A DNA stretch of 64,000 nucleotides, taken from NCBI GenBank assembly GCA_040007095.1, contig JBDTVS010000004.1, positions 40,149-104,148 of the forward strand, in the 5' to 3' direction. The translations under genes were made by a program, and so were the position numbers. This document shows positions 23,539 through 32,316 of the stretch, piece by piece. Origin of the DNA: JBDTVS01 sp040007095 (lineage in GTDB: Bacteria > Acidobacteriota > Vicinamibacteria > Vicinamibacterales > CAVVIG01). Position 1 is the stretch's first letter. The number at the start of each line of letters is the position of its first letter. The notes below the pieces were generated by a model. The model was given only the letters and a program-made list of their open reading frames with translations. It had not been told where the DNA came from and made no database searches.

Positions 23539-25161
23539 ATGGAGACATCGAGTATGCCGGTGAGACGGATGGCCGAATGCGCGCTGGTCGCGCTGCTCGC
23601 GGTCGTGCCTGCGGGGCAGGCGAGTGCTGCGGGCGGCGCGGCTTCGCTCGTGGAAGCCGCCAAGCAAGGGGATGCCGCGGCGGTTCGCGCATTCCTGAAA
23701 AATCAGCCCAGCTCGGTCAATGTTGCCGAAGGCGACGGGACGACCGCCTTGCACTGGGCGGCGGACCACAACGATGCGGCCACGTCCGAGTTGCTCATTC
23801 GAGCGGGAGCCAATGTCAAGGCGGTGAACCGCTACGGCGCGACGCCGCTGTATCCGGCGGCCGTCAATGGCAATGCGGCAATCATCGAGCAACTGATCAA
23901 GGCCGGTGCGGATGCCAATGCGGCGCTGCCCGAAGGCGAGACGACGCTGATGACGGCCGCCCGCACCGGGAACGTGGACGCGGTGAAGCTGCTCCTGGAG
24001 TGCGGCGCAGACGTCAACGCCAGGGAAGGATGGAAACGGCAGACGGCGCTGATGTGGGCCGCGCACGAAGGCAACACGTCGGCCGCGAAACTGCTGATCG
24101 GGGCGGGTGCACAGATCCAGGACCGGTCGCTGTTCGGCTGGACGCCGCTGCTGTTCGCGGTGCGTCAGGGACACATCGACACCATCAAGGCGCTGCTCGC
24201 CAGCGGTGCCAGCGTGCACGATACCCTGCCGGATGGCACCGGAGCCCTGGTCACCGCCATCCATAGCCTCAATTTCGAGGTCGCCGGCGTGCTGCTCGAC
24301 CACGGGATCGATCCCAACGCCGCCGGCCAGGGCTGGACCGCACTCCATCAGATCATGTGGGCGCGCCGGCCGCAGCACGGCTGGAGAAATCCCAATCAGA
24401 CTCCGAAAGGCAACTTGAGCAGTCTCGACCTGGTCAAGAAGCTCGTGGTGGAGTACGGCGCCGACATCAACGCCCGTGAGACGAAAGAGCCGAGTGGAGA
24501 CTTCGAAGGGCGGAACAACTTCAACCGCTATGGCGCCACCCCGTTCCTGTTGGCCGCGAAAAACGTCGACGTCCCGGCGATGCAGGCCCTGCTGGATCTC
24601 GGCGCCGATCCGTTTCTCGGCAATGTCGAGGGCGCCACGCCGTTGATGGTGGCGGCCGGCGTCGGCATCTATTCGCAGGGCGAGAATCCAGGACAGCCCG
24701 AGGAATCCGCCGAGGCGGTGAAGTTCCTGCTGGATCTGGGAGCCAAAGCCACCGACGTCGACAACAACGGCGACACCGCGCTCCACGGCAACTCCTATCG
24801 AGGGTCGAACGAGTCGGTGATGCTGCTGGTGAATGCCGGCGCGAAGCTCGATGCCAGGAACAAGTACGGCTGGACGCCACTGACAATCGCCACCGGCGTC
24901 TACTTCAACTGCCGCGTCGTGATGAACAAGCACACCGCGAAACTGCTGACGGACCTCATGGTCGCGCGTGGCATGGACACGAGTCAGGCAGGCATCAACA
25001 CCAACGGTCAACGCCCCGATCAAAGCGGCGCCGTGCAATGCGCCGCCGTCGCCGACGACCTCGTCGATGCGCAGAGTCCCGCCGAGGTTCAGCAAAGACT
25101 CCTCGGGGAGCAGATGAAGCGGGAAGAGGCGTTGAAGCGGCTCCAGAGTCAGGGGAAGTAG
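23539..25161 (+). CDS. Secreted ankyrin-repeat protein, cassette 1
   Basis: A 540-residue protein with a signal peptide (ECALVALLAVVPAGQASA) followed by about ten ankyrin repeats, for example GTTALHWAADHNDAATSELL, TPLYPAAVNGNAAIIEQLIK and TALMWAAHEGNTSAAKLLIG. Ankyrin repeats bind proteins; here they would act in the periplasm, most simply as a partner or scaffold for the DUF1592/DUF1552 pair. The signal and first repeats match the cassette-2 ankyrin protein in layout and in phrases such as GDGTTALHWA. It is followed after 4 bp by the cytochrome gene. A palindromic element and a second repeat sit between it and the DUF1552 gene, so it may have its own promoter. Confidence 0.92.
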   Translation: METSSMPVRRMAECALVALLAVVPAGQASAAGGAASLVEAAKQGDAAAVRAFLKNQPSSVNVAEGDGTTALHWAADHNDAATSELLIRAGANVKAVNRYGATPLYPAAVNGNAAIIEQLIKAGADANAALPEGETTLMTAARTGNVDAVKLLLECGADVNAREGWKRQTALMWAAHEGNTSAAKLLIGAGAQIQDRSLFGWTPLLFAVRQGHIDTIKALLASGASVHDTLPDGTGALVTAIHSLNFEVAGVLLDHGIDPNAAGQGWTALHQIMWARRPQHGWRNPNQTPKGNLSSLDLVKKLVVEYGADINARETKEPSGDFEGRNNFNRYGATPFLLAAKNVDVPAMQALLDLGADPFLGNVEGATPLMVAAGVGIYSQGENPGQPEESAEAVKFLLDLGAKATDVDNNGDTALHGNSYRGSNESVMLLVNAGAKLDARNKYGWTPLTIATGVYFNCRVVMNKHTAKLLTDLMVARGMDTSQAGINTNGQRPDQSGAVQCAAVADDLVDAQSPAEVQQRLLGEQMKREEALKRLQSQGK

Positions 25162-25165
25162 GCCC

Positions 25166-26095
25166 ATGACAGAGAATCAGAATCGTCCCTGCCGCTCCCG
25201 GATGGGTGGCGGTACGCGATACAAATGGTTCAGCACGACTGGCGGCGCGTACCTCGCGGTGGCCGGGTCGATTCTGATCGCGACCATGGCCGCACCCGGC
25301 GCTCAGAGAACGCGCCCCGACAACGACGGCCAGGGCGCGCCGGTGGCGACCAACAGGATCGCGCAGAATCCGGACGCGTACTACGGGAAACTGATCACCG
25401 TGTCGGCCGGCGTCGAGCAGATTCTGTCGAGGACCGCGTTTCTCGTCGATCAACAACGCAAGGTCGTCGGCAGCATGGACGTGCAGGCCATCGGCAAGCC
25501 GGTGCTGGTGATCGCGCCTTACCTGAGCGGCCGCCTCGATCAAAAGAGTTATCTGTGGGTGCGTGGCGAGCTCGTGAAGTTCGACGCGACGGCGATTGCC
25601 CGGGTCGCGCCCGACTACAGGATCGATCTGCCCCCCGAGGTGGCCGCCAAGTACCAGGGCCAGCCGGTGCTGCTGGCGAACTCCGTGATGAACTCCACCC
25701 ATGCCGAGTTGGGGAAGAAGCCGTACCCGCCGCCCACTGCGGCGGAGCTGTCGCTCAGCGTGGCCATGAAGACCATCGGACCTGCGTTTGCCGAACTGCA
25801 GGCGGCGGCCAGGGACTCGAAGGGGGATATGGTCTCGGAGAACGCGGCGAAGCTGCTGCCGGCGTTCACCCGGACGGAAGAGATCTGGGAAGACCTCGGT
25901 CAGATCGCCGCGTCGGAGTGGGCACGCACGGCGCGCGACCACGCGGACGCGATCGCGCGCGCCGCGGCAAACGGCAACTGGGACTCGGTCAAGATCTCGG
26001 CCGTCGCCCTCAATCGACTGTGCCAGAACTGCCACGGCGCCTACCGCGATCGCCAGGAGGATGGCGCGTTCCGTATCAGGCCCGGTTCATTCTAG
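25166..26095 (+). CDS. Exported protein with C-terminal cytochrome c'-like haem domain
   Basis: A 309-residue protein. A hydrophobic signal segment at about 30-47 follows a charged N-terminus. Residues about 60-170 form an unassigned beta-rich domain (PDAYYGKLITVSAGVEQILS, SYLWVRGELVKFD). The C-terminal 130 residues are helical and end in LCQNCHGAYRDRQ, with CQNCH at 286-290; a four-helix bundle with the haem motif near the C-terminus is the cytochrome c'/cytochrome C_2 layout. It starts 4 bp after the ankyrin stop with AGGGGAAG as ribosome site, so the two form one transcription unit. It may pass electrons to or from the DUF1592 haem protein. Confidence 0.75.
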   Translation: MTENQNRPCRSRMGGGTRYKWFSTTGGAYLAVAGSILIATMAAPGAQRTRPDNDGQGAPVATNRIAQNPDAYYGKLITVSAGVEQILSRTAFLVDQQRKVVGSMDVQAIGKPVLVIAPYLSGRLDQKSYLWVRGELVKFDATAIARVAPDYRIDLPPEVAAKYQGQPVLLANSVMNSTHAELGKKPYPPPTAAELSLSVAMKTIGPAFAELQAAARDSKGDMVSENAAKLLPAFTRTEEIWEDLGQIAASEWARTARDHADAIARAAANGNWDSVKISAVALNRLCQNCHGAYRDRQEDGAFRIRPGSF

Positions 26096-26142
26096 AACCG
26101 CCAGGGCGTTGTCGTTTGTTGCTCAGAGAGTCGCGAATGTTG

Positions 26143-26181
26143 AAACCACAAAGAGCACGAAGAACACAAAGAATCTCTCGG
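26143..26181. repeat. One-sided CACAAAGA repeat remnant
   Basis: AAACCACAAAGAGCACGAAG followed by AACACAAAGAA resembles one arm of the palindrome at 381-448. The second arm is not recognisable, so this looks like a decayed copy. It lies just downstream of the convergent gene at 26211. Confidence 0.4.
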
Positions 26182-26210
26182 TCTTTCTTCGGCTCCGCCG
26201 CGCCTTCGTC

Positions 26211-26681
26211 TTACCGTTCGGATACTTCGCATTCTCCGTAGTACTGCTCCGGGCTGGACGTGAACCCCGGCACGCTGACATCCGTGTACTCGTGCCGGGT
26301 GTGCACGGCTTTCAGCTTCCCAGGACGACTCTCGGCACTGAACACCGTCGTCATGTAGACCGGTCCATCTCTGAAGCTTTCGATCAGGTGAAGGATGTTG
26401 CCGGAGAGCTTCGCGATGATGTCGGAGCGGCCAAACTGCCCGACCGATCCAGCGGTCCCCTCGTCGGTGTTGATCGCATTGAACACCACCCGCAGCTGCG
26501 ACGGTTTTACTTCGGCGTGCGCCGATCCGCTGCTCCAGGTTCCGGTCGCCACGAGTTGAAATACACACGTGAGCCCCTTCGCACCCGCCACCCTGTTGAC
26601 GCCCGCCTCTTGAGCGAGCCCTCCTCGTGAGCCGAGCAGCAAGAGCAAGGCGAGAGCCGCGAAACCGTTTCTAGTCGACAT
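26211..26681 (-). CDS. Small secreted protein of unknown function
   Basis: A 156-residue protein: signal peptide MSTRNGFAALALLLLLGSRGGLAQ, then a mostly beta-strand domain with CVFQLVATGTWSSGSAHAEV, FGRSDIIAKLSGNILHLIES and MTTVFSAESRPGKLKAVHTR. Two cysteines (in GLTCVF and YGECEV) could form a disulfide. I do not recognise the family by name. It is transcribed alone, convergent with the cytochrome gene. The ATG at 26681 is chosen because it begins the signal peptide; the in-frame extension to 26735 adds charged residues that do not fit a secreted protein. Confidence 0.7.
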   Translation of the reverse strand: MSTRNGFAALALLLLLGSRGGLAQEAGVNRVAGAKGLTCVFQLVATGTWSSGSAHAEVKPSQLRVVFNAINTDEGTAGSVGQFGRSDIIAKLSGNILHLIESFRDGPVYMTTVFSAESRPGKLKAVHTRHEYTDVSVPGFTSSPEQYYGECEVSER

Positions 26682-27248
26682 CTTTGACTCCGTGTGCGCT
26701 CCGTGTGAGAACGAATGGAGCAAGCGCCGGGCCATCAGCCTCTCAACACAGCCACAAGGTTCTAGCGCAGAGATCGCAGAGATTCCTCTATACGAAGTGC
26801 TGTTCGGACAGCGCGCGCGGCCCGGTTGCGTTCGTTGGTGCTCGACCGGCGGTACACGCGAATCGACAAAACTGGCCGTCGGTCGTGTCGTCTATCCCTC
26901 GAAGCCTCGGGGCCGTTGTTTGCTCCATTAAGTGTCTCGTCTCGCTGGTGTTATGCGCGGACGCCATCGCCTCGTGAGCCGACGGGTCGCACGATGATGA
27001 TTGACGATTCGAGGCGAATCGACAAATCCGCACCAAATGGGAGCCGGACGCGCGGATGGCGTGGCGATCGCCGGCGCCGGGATCTCCGGCCCTTTTTTGA
27101 AATGTCGGAGGTATTCCTTCACGCGCGACTGATTCAACGCGGGCGCGCAGCGGCGCACGGCAGGTGAAGAGCCATGGACCCCGCCTTGCATGGGCAGCCC
27201 TCGGTCGGCCGAGTCATCGGTTGTGATCCGCATTCAAGGAGGTCGTTC
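26682..27248. other. Intergenic region upstream of the DUF6152 gene
   Basis: About 570 bp between divergent genes without a credible coding region. Base composition is less GC-rich than the flanking genes near 26760-26960. A short inverted repeat GATTCG-AGG-CGAATC is near 27006-27020. Nothing else is clear. Confidence 0.5.
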
Positions 27249-27671
27249 GTGATCGGGTGGAAATCGAGAACCGTGTTGTCAGCGATCGGTCTTGTTCTGC
27301 TCCTGGCGGGGCGGCCGGTCAGTGCGCATCACTCGTTCGCCGCGGAGTACGACGGCGCCAAGCCGATCACGCTCACCGGCACGCTGACGAGGATGCTCTG
27401 GTCCAATCCCCACGCATGGGTCTACGTGGACGTGAAGGGCAGCGATGGCAAGACCGTCGGTTGGGCGTTCGAGACCGGCGGGGCGAACGCGCTGTATCGG
27501 CGGGGCTGGAAGAAGGTGGATCTCCCCGCGGGCGTCGTGGTCACCATCGAAGGGTTCATGGCCAAAGACGGGTCGCCGACCGTCAATGCGACGACCATCA
27601 AGCTGCCCGATGGGCGTCAACTGTTCGCCGGATCATCCGGAACCGGATCGCCCGGAAAGCCTGCGTCATAG
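27249..27671 (+). CDS. Secreted DUF6152-family protein
   Basis: A 140-residue protein starting with GTG, placed 7 bp after a strong AAGGAGG site. The signal peptide (AIGLVLLLAGRPVSA) is followed at once by HHSFAAEYDGAKPITLTGTL, the signature N-terminus of DUF6152, and the small beta-barrel-like domain continues through WSNPHAWVYVDVK and NATTIKLPDGRQLF. The two histidines after the cleavage site could bind metal. Function is unknown. The gene begins a unit with the GKPDLSGIW protein and the PQQ dehydrogenase, a neighbourhood common in Acidobacteria, so an accessory periplasmic role is likely. Confidence 0.85.
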   Translation: MIGWKSRTVLSAIGLVLLLAGRPVSAHHSFAAEYDGAKPITLTGTLTRMLWSNPHAWVYVDVKGSDGKTVGWAFETGGANALYRRGWKKVDLPAGVVVTIEGFMAKDGSPTVNATTIKLPDGRQLFAGSSGTGSPGKPAS

Positions 27672-27689
27672 TTCGGAGAAGCGCTTCAC

Positions 27690-29276
27690 ATGCCTACGCG
27701 CCTCCTGCTCCTTCCGATACCAGCTGTGGCGTTCACGATCGCGCTGTCGTTCACGCCGATTTCCCTCTCGGCTCAGGAACGCGGCGCGGCGGAACGCTCG
27801 AGGCTGCCGCGAACCGCGGACGGAAAACCAGACCTGAGCGGCATCTGGCAGGTTCGAAACACCGCCGCGGCCGATCTGCAGGATCATGTCGCGAAGCTCG
27901 GCATGCCCGCCGGCAAAGGCGTCGTCGTCGGCAACGATATTCCGTATCAGGCATGGGCGGCCGCCAAAAGGACGCAGAATTTCCAGAACCGCCGGACGTC
28001 GGATCCCGTGGCCCAGTGCTACATGCCCGGCGTGCCGCGCATCATGTACCTGAACTTTCCTTTTCAGATCTTTCAGACGTCAGCCGCCATCGCCATGACC
28101 TTCGAGTGGTCCCACATCCATCGGATGATTTACACAGATGGCAGTCCGCATCCCGACGACCTTGAATTCTGGATGGGAGACTCGCGAGGCCATTGGGAAG
28201 GCGACACCCTGGTCGTCGATGTCACGAACCACAACGACAGGACGTGGCTGGACATGGCTGGGAACTTCCACACCGACGCGCTCCGCGTGGTCGAGAAATA
28301 CGGGATGCGCGACCCCGACAGCATCCAATACGAAGCCACGATCGAGGACGCGAAGGCCTTCACCACGCCGTGGACCATCAGCATGCCGTTGTATCGGCAG
28401 CGCGATGCGATCGGGCTGCTCGAATATGCGTGCCAGGCCGAAGTCGAGGAAGAGAATGGCGCCTTTCCACGCGAGGATCGCACGTGGTACCCCGGCCCAG
28501 GAACTGCTGCGCCCGCGGCCCGACCGGCGCGCAGCGTGCCCCAGGCTCCAGCGTCCGCGACCGCCGCGCACGGGATTCGCCGAATGCCGGACGGCAAGCC
28601 GGATCTGCAGGGCATCTATCAGTCAGATGGCGGCGGGGGCAATCAGGGGTTGGAGCGCCACGACCGCGACATGCTCACGCCAGCCGGGCGAGGGCTGATC
28701 GTCGATCCGCCCGACGGGAAGCTTCCCGCACAGCCCTGGGCGCGGGCCGAAGAGGCCAGCCGGGTTGCCGCCGAGCGCGGCTACGACGATCCCACCGCGC
28801 ACTGTTTTGCCGCGGGTGTCCCACGATCCATGTACGTGCCCCAGCCGTACCAGATCGTTCAGACGGCCGACTCCGTTGTCTTTCTCTTCGAGCGCATGTC
28901 GTGGAGGATTGTGTCGCTCGACGGACGTCCCCATCTCCCGGATCACATGCGGTTGTGGCAGGGCGATTCGATCGGACGATGGGAAGGCGATACGCTGGTG
29001 GTCGAGACGACCAATCTGAACGGCAAGACCTGGTTGAACGAGGTGGGGCAGGTCGTCAGCCACGCCGAGCGCGTGGTCGAACGCTTCACGCCGGTGGATG
29101 CGAACACGATCAACTACGAGGCGACGGTCACCGACCCGATCGTGTACACGCGTCCGTGGACTCTCGCCTTTCCGATCAAACGGCAGAAAGGCGAGCTGCT
29201 CGAAGTGGCCTGCCTCGAAGACGATCAGGACCTCGCCCATCTGAAGGCAATCAAGGACGCAGCCGCCAAGAAATAG
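27690..29276 (+). CDS. Secreted protein with two tandem GKPDLSGIW domains
   Basis: A 528-residue protein with a signal peptide ending near LSAQERG. It contains the same domain of about 220 residues twice. The first begins RLPRTADGKPDLSGIWQV, the second RRMPDGKPDLQGIYQ at about residue 291. Each copy has a CYMPGVPRIMYLNFPFQIFQ or CFAAGVPRSMYVPQPYQIVQ segment, then WEGDTLVV and a C-terminal YEATI/YEATV strand. The domain also occurs singly in the gene at 40092. It is very common in Acidobacteria but has no established role. Conserved Asp, His and Trp residues and one Cys per domain suggest ligand or metal binding. It lies 18 bp after the DUF6152 gene. Confidence 0.8.
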   Translation: MPTRLLLLPIPAVAFTIALSFTPISLSAQERGAAERSRLPRTADGKPDLSGIWQVRNTAAADLQDHVAKLGMPAGKGVVVGNDIPYQAWAAAKRTQNFQNRRTSDPVAQCYMPGVPRIMYLNFPFQIFQTSAAIAMTFEWSHIHRMIYTDGSPHPDDLEFWMGDSRGHWEGDTLVVDVTNHNDRTWLDMAGNFHTDALRVVEKYGMRDPDSIQYEATIEDAKAFTTPWTISMPLYRQRDAIGLLEYACQAEVEEENGAFPREDRTWYPGPGTAAPAARPARSVPQAPASATAAHGIRRMPDGKPDLQGIYQSDGGGGNQGLERHDRDMLTPAGRGLIVDPPDGKLPAQPWARAEEASRVAAERGYDDPTAHCFAAGVPRSMYVPQPYQIVQTADSVVFLFERMSWRIVSLDGRPHLPDHMRLWQGDSIGRWEGDTLVVETTNLNGKTWLNEVGQVVSHAERVVERFTPVDANTINYEATVTDPIVYTRPWTLAFPIKRQKGELLEVACLEDDQDLAHLKAIKDAAAKK

Positions 29277-29337
29277 ATGGTCATCTCCAGACCGATGTTC
29301 CGAGCTGATATAAGATCTCAGCCCGGGAGGGCGTGCC

Positions 29338-31359
29338 ATGCCGCGTCTGGTTCGATGTCTGGTCTGCGCGTTATCGACGGCACTTGCGGTCACCGCGTCC
29401 ACAGGGATGGCCCAACAGGGCGCCAAGGGCGGCGAATGGCGGTCGTATGCGGGTGACGCCGGCAGCTCCCGCTACGCGCCGTACGACCAGATCAATCGCG
29501 ACAACGTGAAGAATCTCCAGGTCGCGTGGAGCTGGCGGTTCGACAATTTCGGAGGCGGCACCAGCGAGACGACGCCGCTCATGGCGAATGGCGTGCTCTA
29601 CTTCACGGTCGGTCCGCGCCGGAACGTGATTGCCGTCAATCCAGGCACTGGCGAAACGCTGTGGACGTGGAGGATCGACGAGGGCGTGCGATTCGATCGA
29701 GCGCCTCGAAAGGTCGGGCGCGGGGTTGCCTACTGGACGGACGGCACGGACGCCAGGATCATCACCGTCACACCCGGGTTCCAATTGGTCGCGCTCGACG
29801 CGCGGACGGGCGTGCCGGTCCGTGATTTCGGCAAGGATGGCTCGGTCGATCTTTTTACGCAGCTGGATCTCACCGGCCCCATCGATCCGATCGGCAAGAT
29901 CGGGAACAGTTCGGCGCCGGTCGTCTCCAACAATGTCATCGTCATCGGTCCGGCGTTGACGCAGGGGGGCACCAGTCCGAACAAGGAAAACGTCAAGGGC
30001 GACGTCATGGCCTTTGACGTGCGCACCGGCAAGAAGCTCTGGGTCTTTCACACAATCCCTCGCAAAGGCGAGCCGGGCTACGAGACCTGGCTGAACGGAT
30101 CCGCCGAGTACACGGGCAACGTGGGGATGTGGGGCCCGTTCTCGGCCGACGACGAGTTGGGCTACGTATACCTGGCGACGGAATCCCCGACCAACGACGG
30201 TTACGGTGGACATCGTCCGGGCGCCAACCTGTATTCCGACTCACTGGTCTGTCTCGATATCAAGACCGGCAAGATGATCTGGTACAAGCAGCTGATCCAC
30301 CACGACATCTGGGACTACGACATGCCGGTTCATCCGATCCTGCTCGACATTCGCGTCGACGGACGGCCGATCAAGGCGGTGGTCCAGATGGGGAAGATGG
30401 CGCTCGCCTACGTGTTCGACCGCACGAATGGTCGACCGGTCTGGCCGATTCCCGATGTTCCTGTTCCTCAGACCGATGTGCCGACCGAATGGACGTCGCC
30501 AACCCAGCCCATTCCCAGCAAGCCTCCGGCTTTCGACGTCGTCGGCGTCAAGGAAGACGACCTGATCAGCTTCAACGCGGCGCTCCGCGAGGAAGCACTG
30601 CGCGCCGTCGAGGGATATCGGATGGGAGCGATATTTGCCCCGCCGTCGCAGGTGATGCCGAACGGGAACAAGGGCACGATCGTGGCGCCTGGCTTCGGCG
30701 GCGGTGCCAACTGGCAATCAGGCGCGGCGGATCCGGAAACCGGCTTCGTGTACGTCGGATCGGTCACCAGGCCCTTCGTGGCCGGCGTCGTGAAAACCGA
30801 AGGGTCCGACCCCAACCGGGCGGATTACACCTCCGGTCGCGGCGGTCCTGTTCCGAGCGTTCAAGGCTTGCCGCTGTTGAAGCCCCCCTACGGCCGAATC
30901 ACGGCGTATGACATGAACAAAGGAGAAATCGCCTGGCAGGTGCCCAACGGTGGGACGCCGCCGAATATCAAGGAGGCTCTCGCCAAGCTCGGTTTGACCG
31001 ATGTTCCGGCCACCGGCTTCCCTGCGCAGGCTGGATTGCTGGTGACCAAGACGCTGCTCTTCGGCGGAGAGGGCTCGGGCGGTCGTCCCCTGCTCCATGC
31101 GTACGACAAGAAGACCGGCGAAAACATCGCTGAGCTGCCAATGCCAGGCAATCAGACGGGTGTGCCGATGACGTATGTCTACCAGAACCGGCAGTTCGTC
31201 CTCATGGCCGTGGGAGGACAAGGACAGCCGGCCGGGCAGTTGGTCGCCTTCGCGTTGCCCGCTCCAGCTGGCCCTGCCGGGGGTCGCGGCGGTCGCGGTG
31301 GGACGCCTCCTCCAGTTCCCGGCGGGGGGCAAGGCACGGCCGCACCCGGCGGCCGGTGA
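29338..31359 (+). CDS. PQQ-dependent quinoprotein dehydrogenase
   Basis: A 673-residue secreted eight-bladed propeller of the PQQ alcohol/glucose/quinate dehydrogenase superfamily. A signal peptide (LSTALAVTASTGMAQQG) precedes SYAGDAGSSRYAPYDQINRD, the typical first blade. Further blade motifs are VIAVNPGTGETLWTW, VMAFDVRTGKKLWVFHTIP, YEYSNAG-free QLIHHDIWDYDMPVHPIL and ITAYDMNKGEIAWQVPNGG. It would oxidise an alcohol or polyol in the periplasm. No cytochrome domain is fused, so electrons must go to a separate acceptor. The C-terminus is Gly/Pro-rich. It is the third gene of the DUF6152 unit, 61 bp after its neighbour. Confidence 0.9.
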   Translation: MPRLVRCLVCALSTALAVTASTGMAQQGAKGGEWRSYAGDAGSSRYAPYDQINRDNVKNLQVAWSWRFDNFGGGTSETTPLMANGVLYFTVGPRRNVIAVNPGTGETLWTWRIDEGVRFDRAPRKVGRGVAYWTDGTDARIITVTPGFQLVALDARTGVPVRDFGKDGSVDLFTQLDLTGPIDPIGKIGNSSAPVVSNNVIVIGPALTQGGTSPNKENVKGDVMAFDVRTGKKLWVFHTIPRKGEPGYETWLNGSAEYTGNVGMWGPFSADDELGYVYLATESPTNDGYGGHRPGANLYSDSLVCLDIKTGKMIWYKQLIHHDIWDYDMPVHPILLDIRVDGRPIKAVVQMGKMALAYVFDRTNGRPVWPIPDVPVPQTDVPTEWTSPTQPIPSKPPAFDVVGVKEDDLISFNAALREEALRAVEGYRMGAIFAPPSQVMPNGNKGTIVAPGFGGGANWQSGAADPETGFVYVGSVTRPFVAGVVKTEGSDPNRADYTSGRGGPVPSVQGLPLLKPPYGRITAYDMNKGEIAWQVPNGGTPPNIKEALAKLGLTDVPATGFPAQAGLLVTKTLLFGGEGSGGRPLLHAYDKKTGENIAELPMPGNQTGVPMTYVYQNRQFVLMAVGGQGQPAGQLVAFALPAPAGPAGGRGGRGGTPPPVPGGGQGTAAPGGR

Positions 31360-31415
31360 GCGATCCGATGTAAGGCCCTAAGCGTCCACGGTAACAGGGA
31401 CATCAGCCGGCCGCC

Positions 31416-32306
31416 ATGCCGCGAATCGACGCCGCACTTGATCCTGATTTCAGGTCTCCGCCCTTTGATCAGTTCAAAGGCATTCAGCGGCTCGCCAAAG
31501 AACGTCGAGGACACGTCTCAGTCGAATATGCCAGGCACCAGCTCTACGTCGGCATCGACAAGCAGAGCCGTGCGGGCGTTCTGATCAAAATCACTTCCCG
31601 GCCGGGGATCACCTACCAGGACAATCTCGAAAACGAGATCGCCAGCCTGCTGAAGATAAATCGGTCGATTCCCGAGTCGCCGTATTTTCCCGAGATCAGG
31701 GACCACGGAAAGCTGCGCGACGGCAGGGTCTACATGGCCTCGTCGTTCTTTTACGAATTTCCGCTGGCCAACGCCATCGACACCGAGCCGAATCCCGGCA
31801 AGACGGTCGCGTACATCCGAGCGGGATTGGAGATCGCGCGAGCGTTGGGGGAACTCCACAGGCTCAAAATCTACCATGTGGATTTGAATCCCATGAACGT
31901 GCTGCTCCGGCTGGAGCAGCGCCGCCCAATCATCCGGATTATTGATTTCGAGTCTTCGTATGACTCGGAGCGGCACGCCGCGGGTGTCTTTTACAATCCT
32001 CCCAACACCCCGGGATATTCCGCCCCCGAGATCTCGCGCCAGCCGCCAGATGCCCGTGCCGACGTGTTTTCCCTGGGCGCCGTGCTGTACACGATGCTGG
32101 CGGGTTATAAATGGAGGAGGGACGTCGAAGCGGGGAAGTGGCCGGGCGGGGATCGCCCTCTCGATCCGGATCTCGAGGGAATCCTTCAGAAGGCCATCGA
32201 TCAGGAACCGGCGCATCGCTATCCGTCAATCGAAGAATTCCATGCGAGTCTCGCCGCCTATCTGGAAGGGATCTGGCCCGGAAGGAAAAATGCAGGTTGG
32301 ATCTGA
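31416..32306 (+). CDS. Atypical Ser/Thr protein kinase
   Basis: A 296-residue cytoplasmic kinase-fold protein without a transmembrane segment. Lys58 (GVLIKIT) and Glu74 in helix C, catalytic loop HVDLNPMN (154-161, Asp156 and Asn161), Asp177 of the metal motif and APE at 203-205 are all present. Two changes are notable: the loop is HVD rather than HRD, so there is no HRD arginine and activation-loop control is probably absent, and DFG is DFE. The glycine-rich loop is not recognisable. The stop codon overlaps the ribosome site of the crystallin-like gene, so the two are coupled. The substrate is unknown. It could be an active but constitutive kinase. Confidence 0.8.
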   Translation: MPRIDAALDPDFRSPPFDQFKGIQRLAKERRGHVSVEYARHQLYVGIDKQSRAGVLIKITSRPGITYQDNLENEIASLLKINRSIPESPYFPEIRDHGKLRDGRVYMASSFFYEFPLANAIDTEPNPGKTVAYIRAGLEIARALGELHRLKIYHVDLNPMNVLLRLEQRRPIIRIIDFESSYDSERHAAGVFYNPPNTPGYSAPEISRQPPDARADVFSLGAVLYTMLAGYKWRRDVEAGKWPGGDRPLDPDLEGILQKAIDQEPAHRYPSIEEFHASLAAYLEGIWPGRKNAGWI

Positions 32307-32316
32307 GGAGAATGAT

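Noticed and set aside
23533..25167. Minus-strand open frame of 544 codons opposite the ankyrin gene
   Set aside because: Mirror frame of a repetitive high-GC gene; no signal, start site or domain.
27175..27190. TGGACCCCGCCTTGCA as a sigma-54 promoter for the DUF6152 gene
   Set aside because: GG-N10-GC spacing is right but three consensus positions fail and there is no activator-site palindrome; chance is likely in GC-rich DNA.
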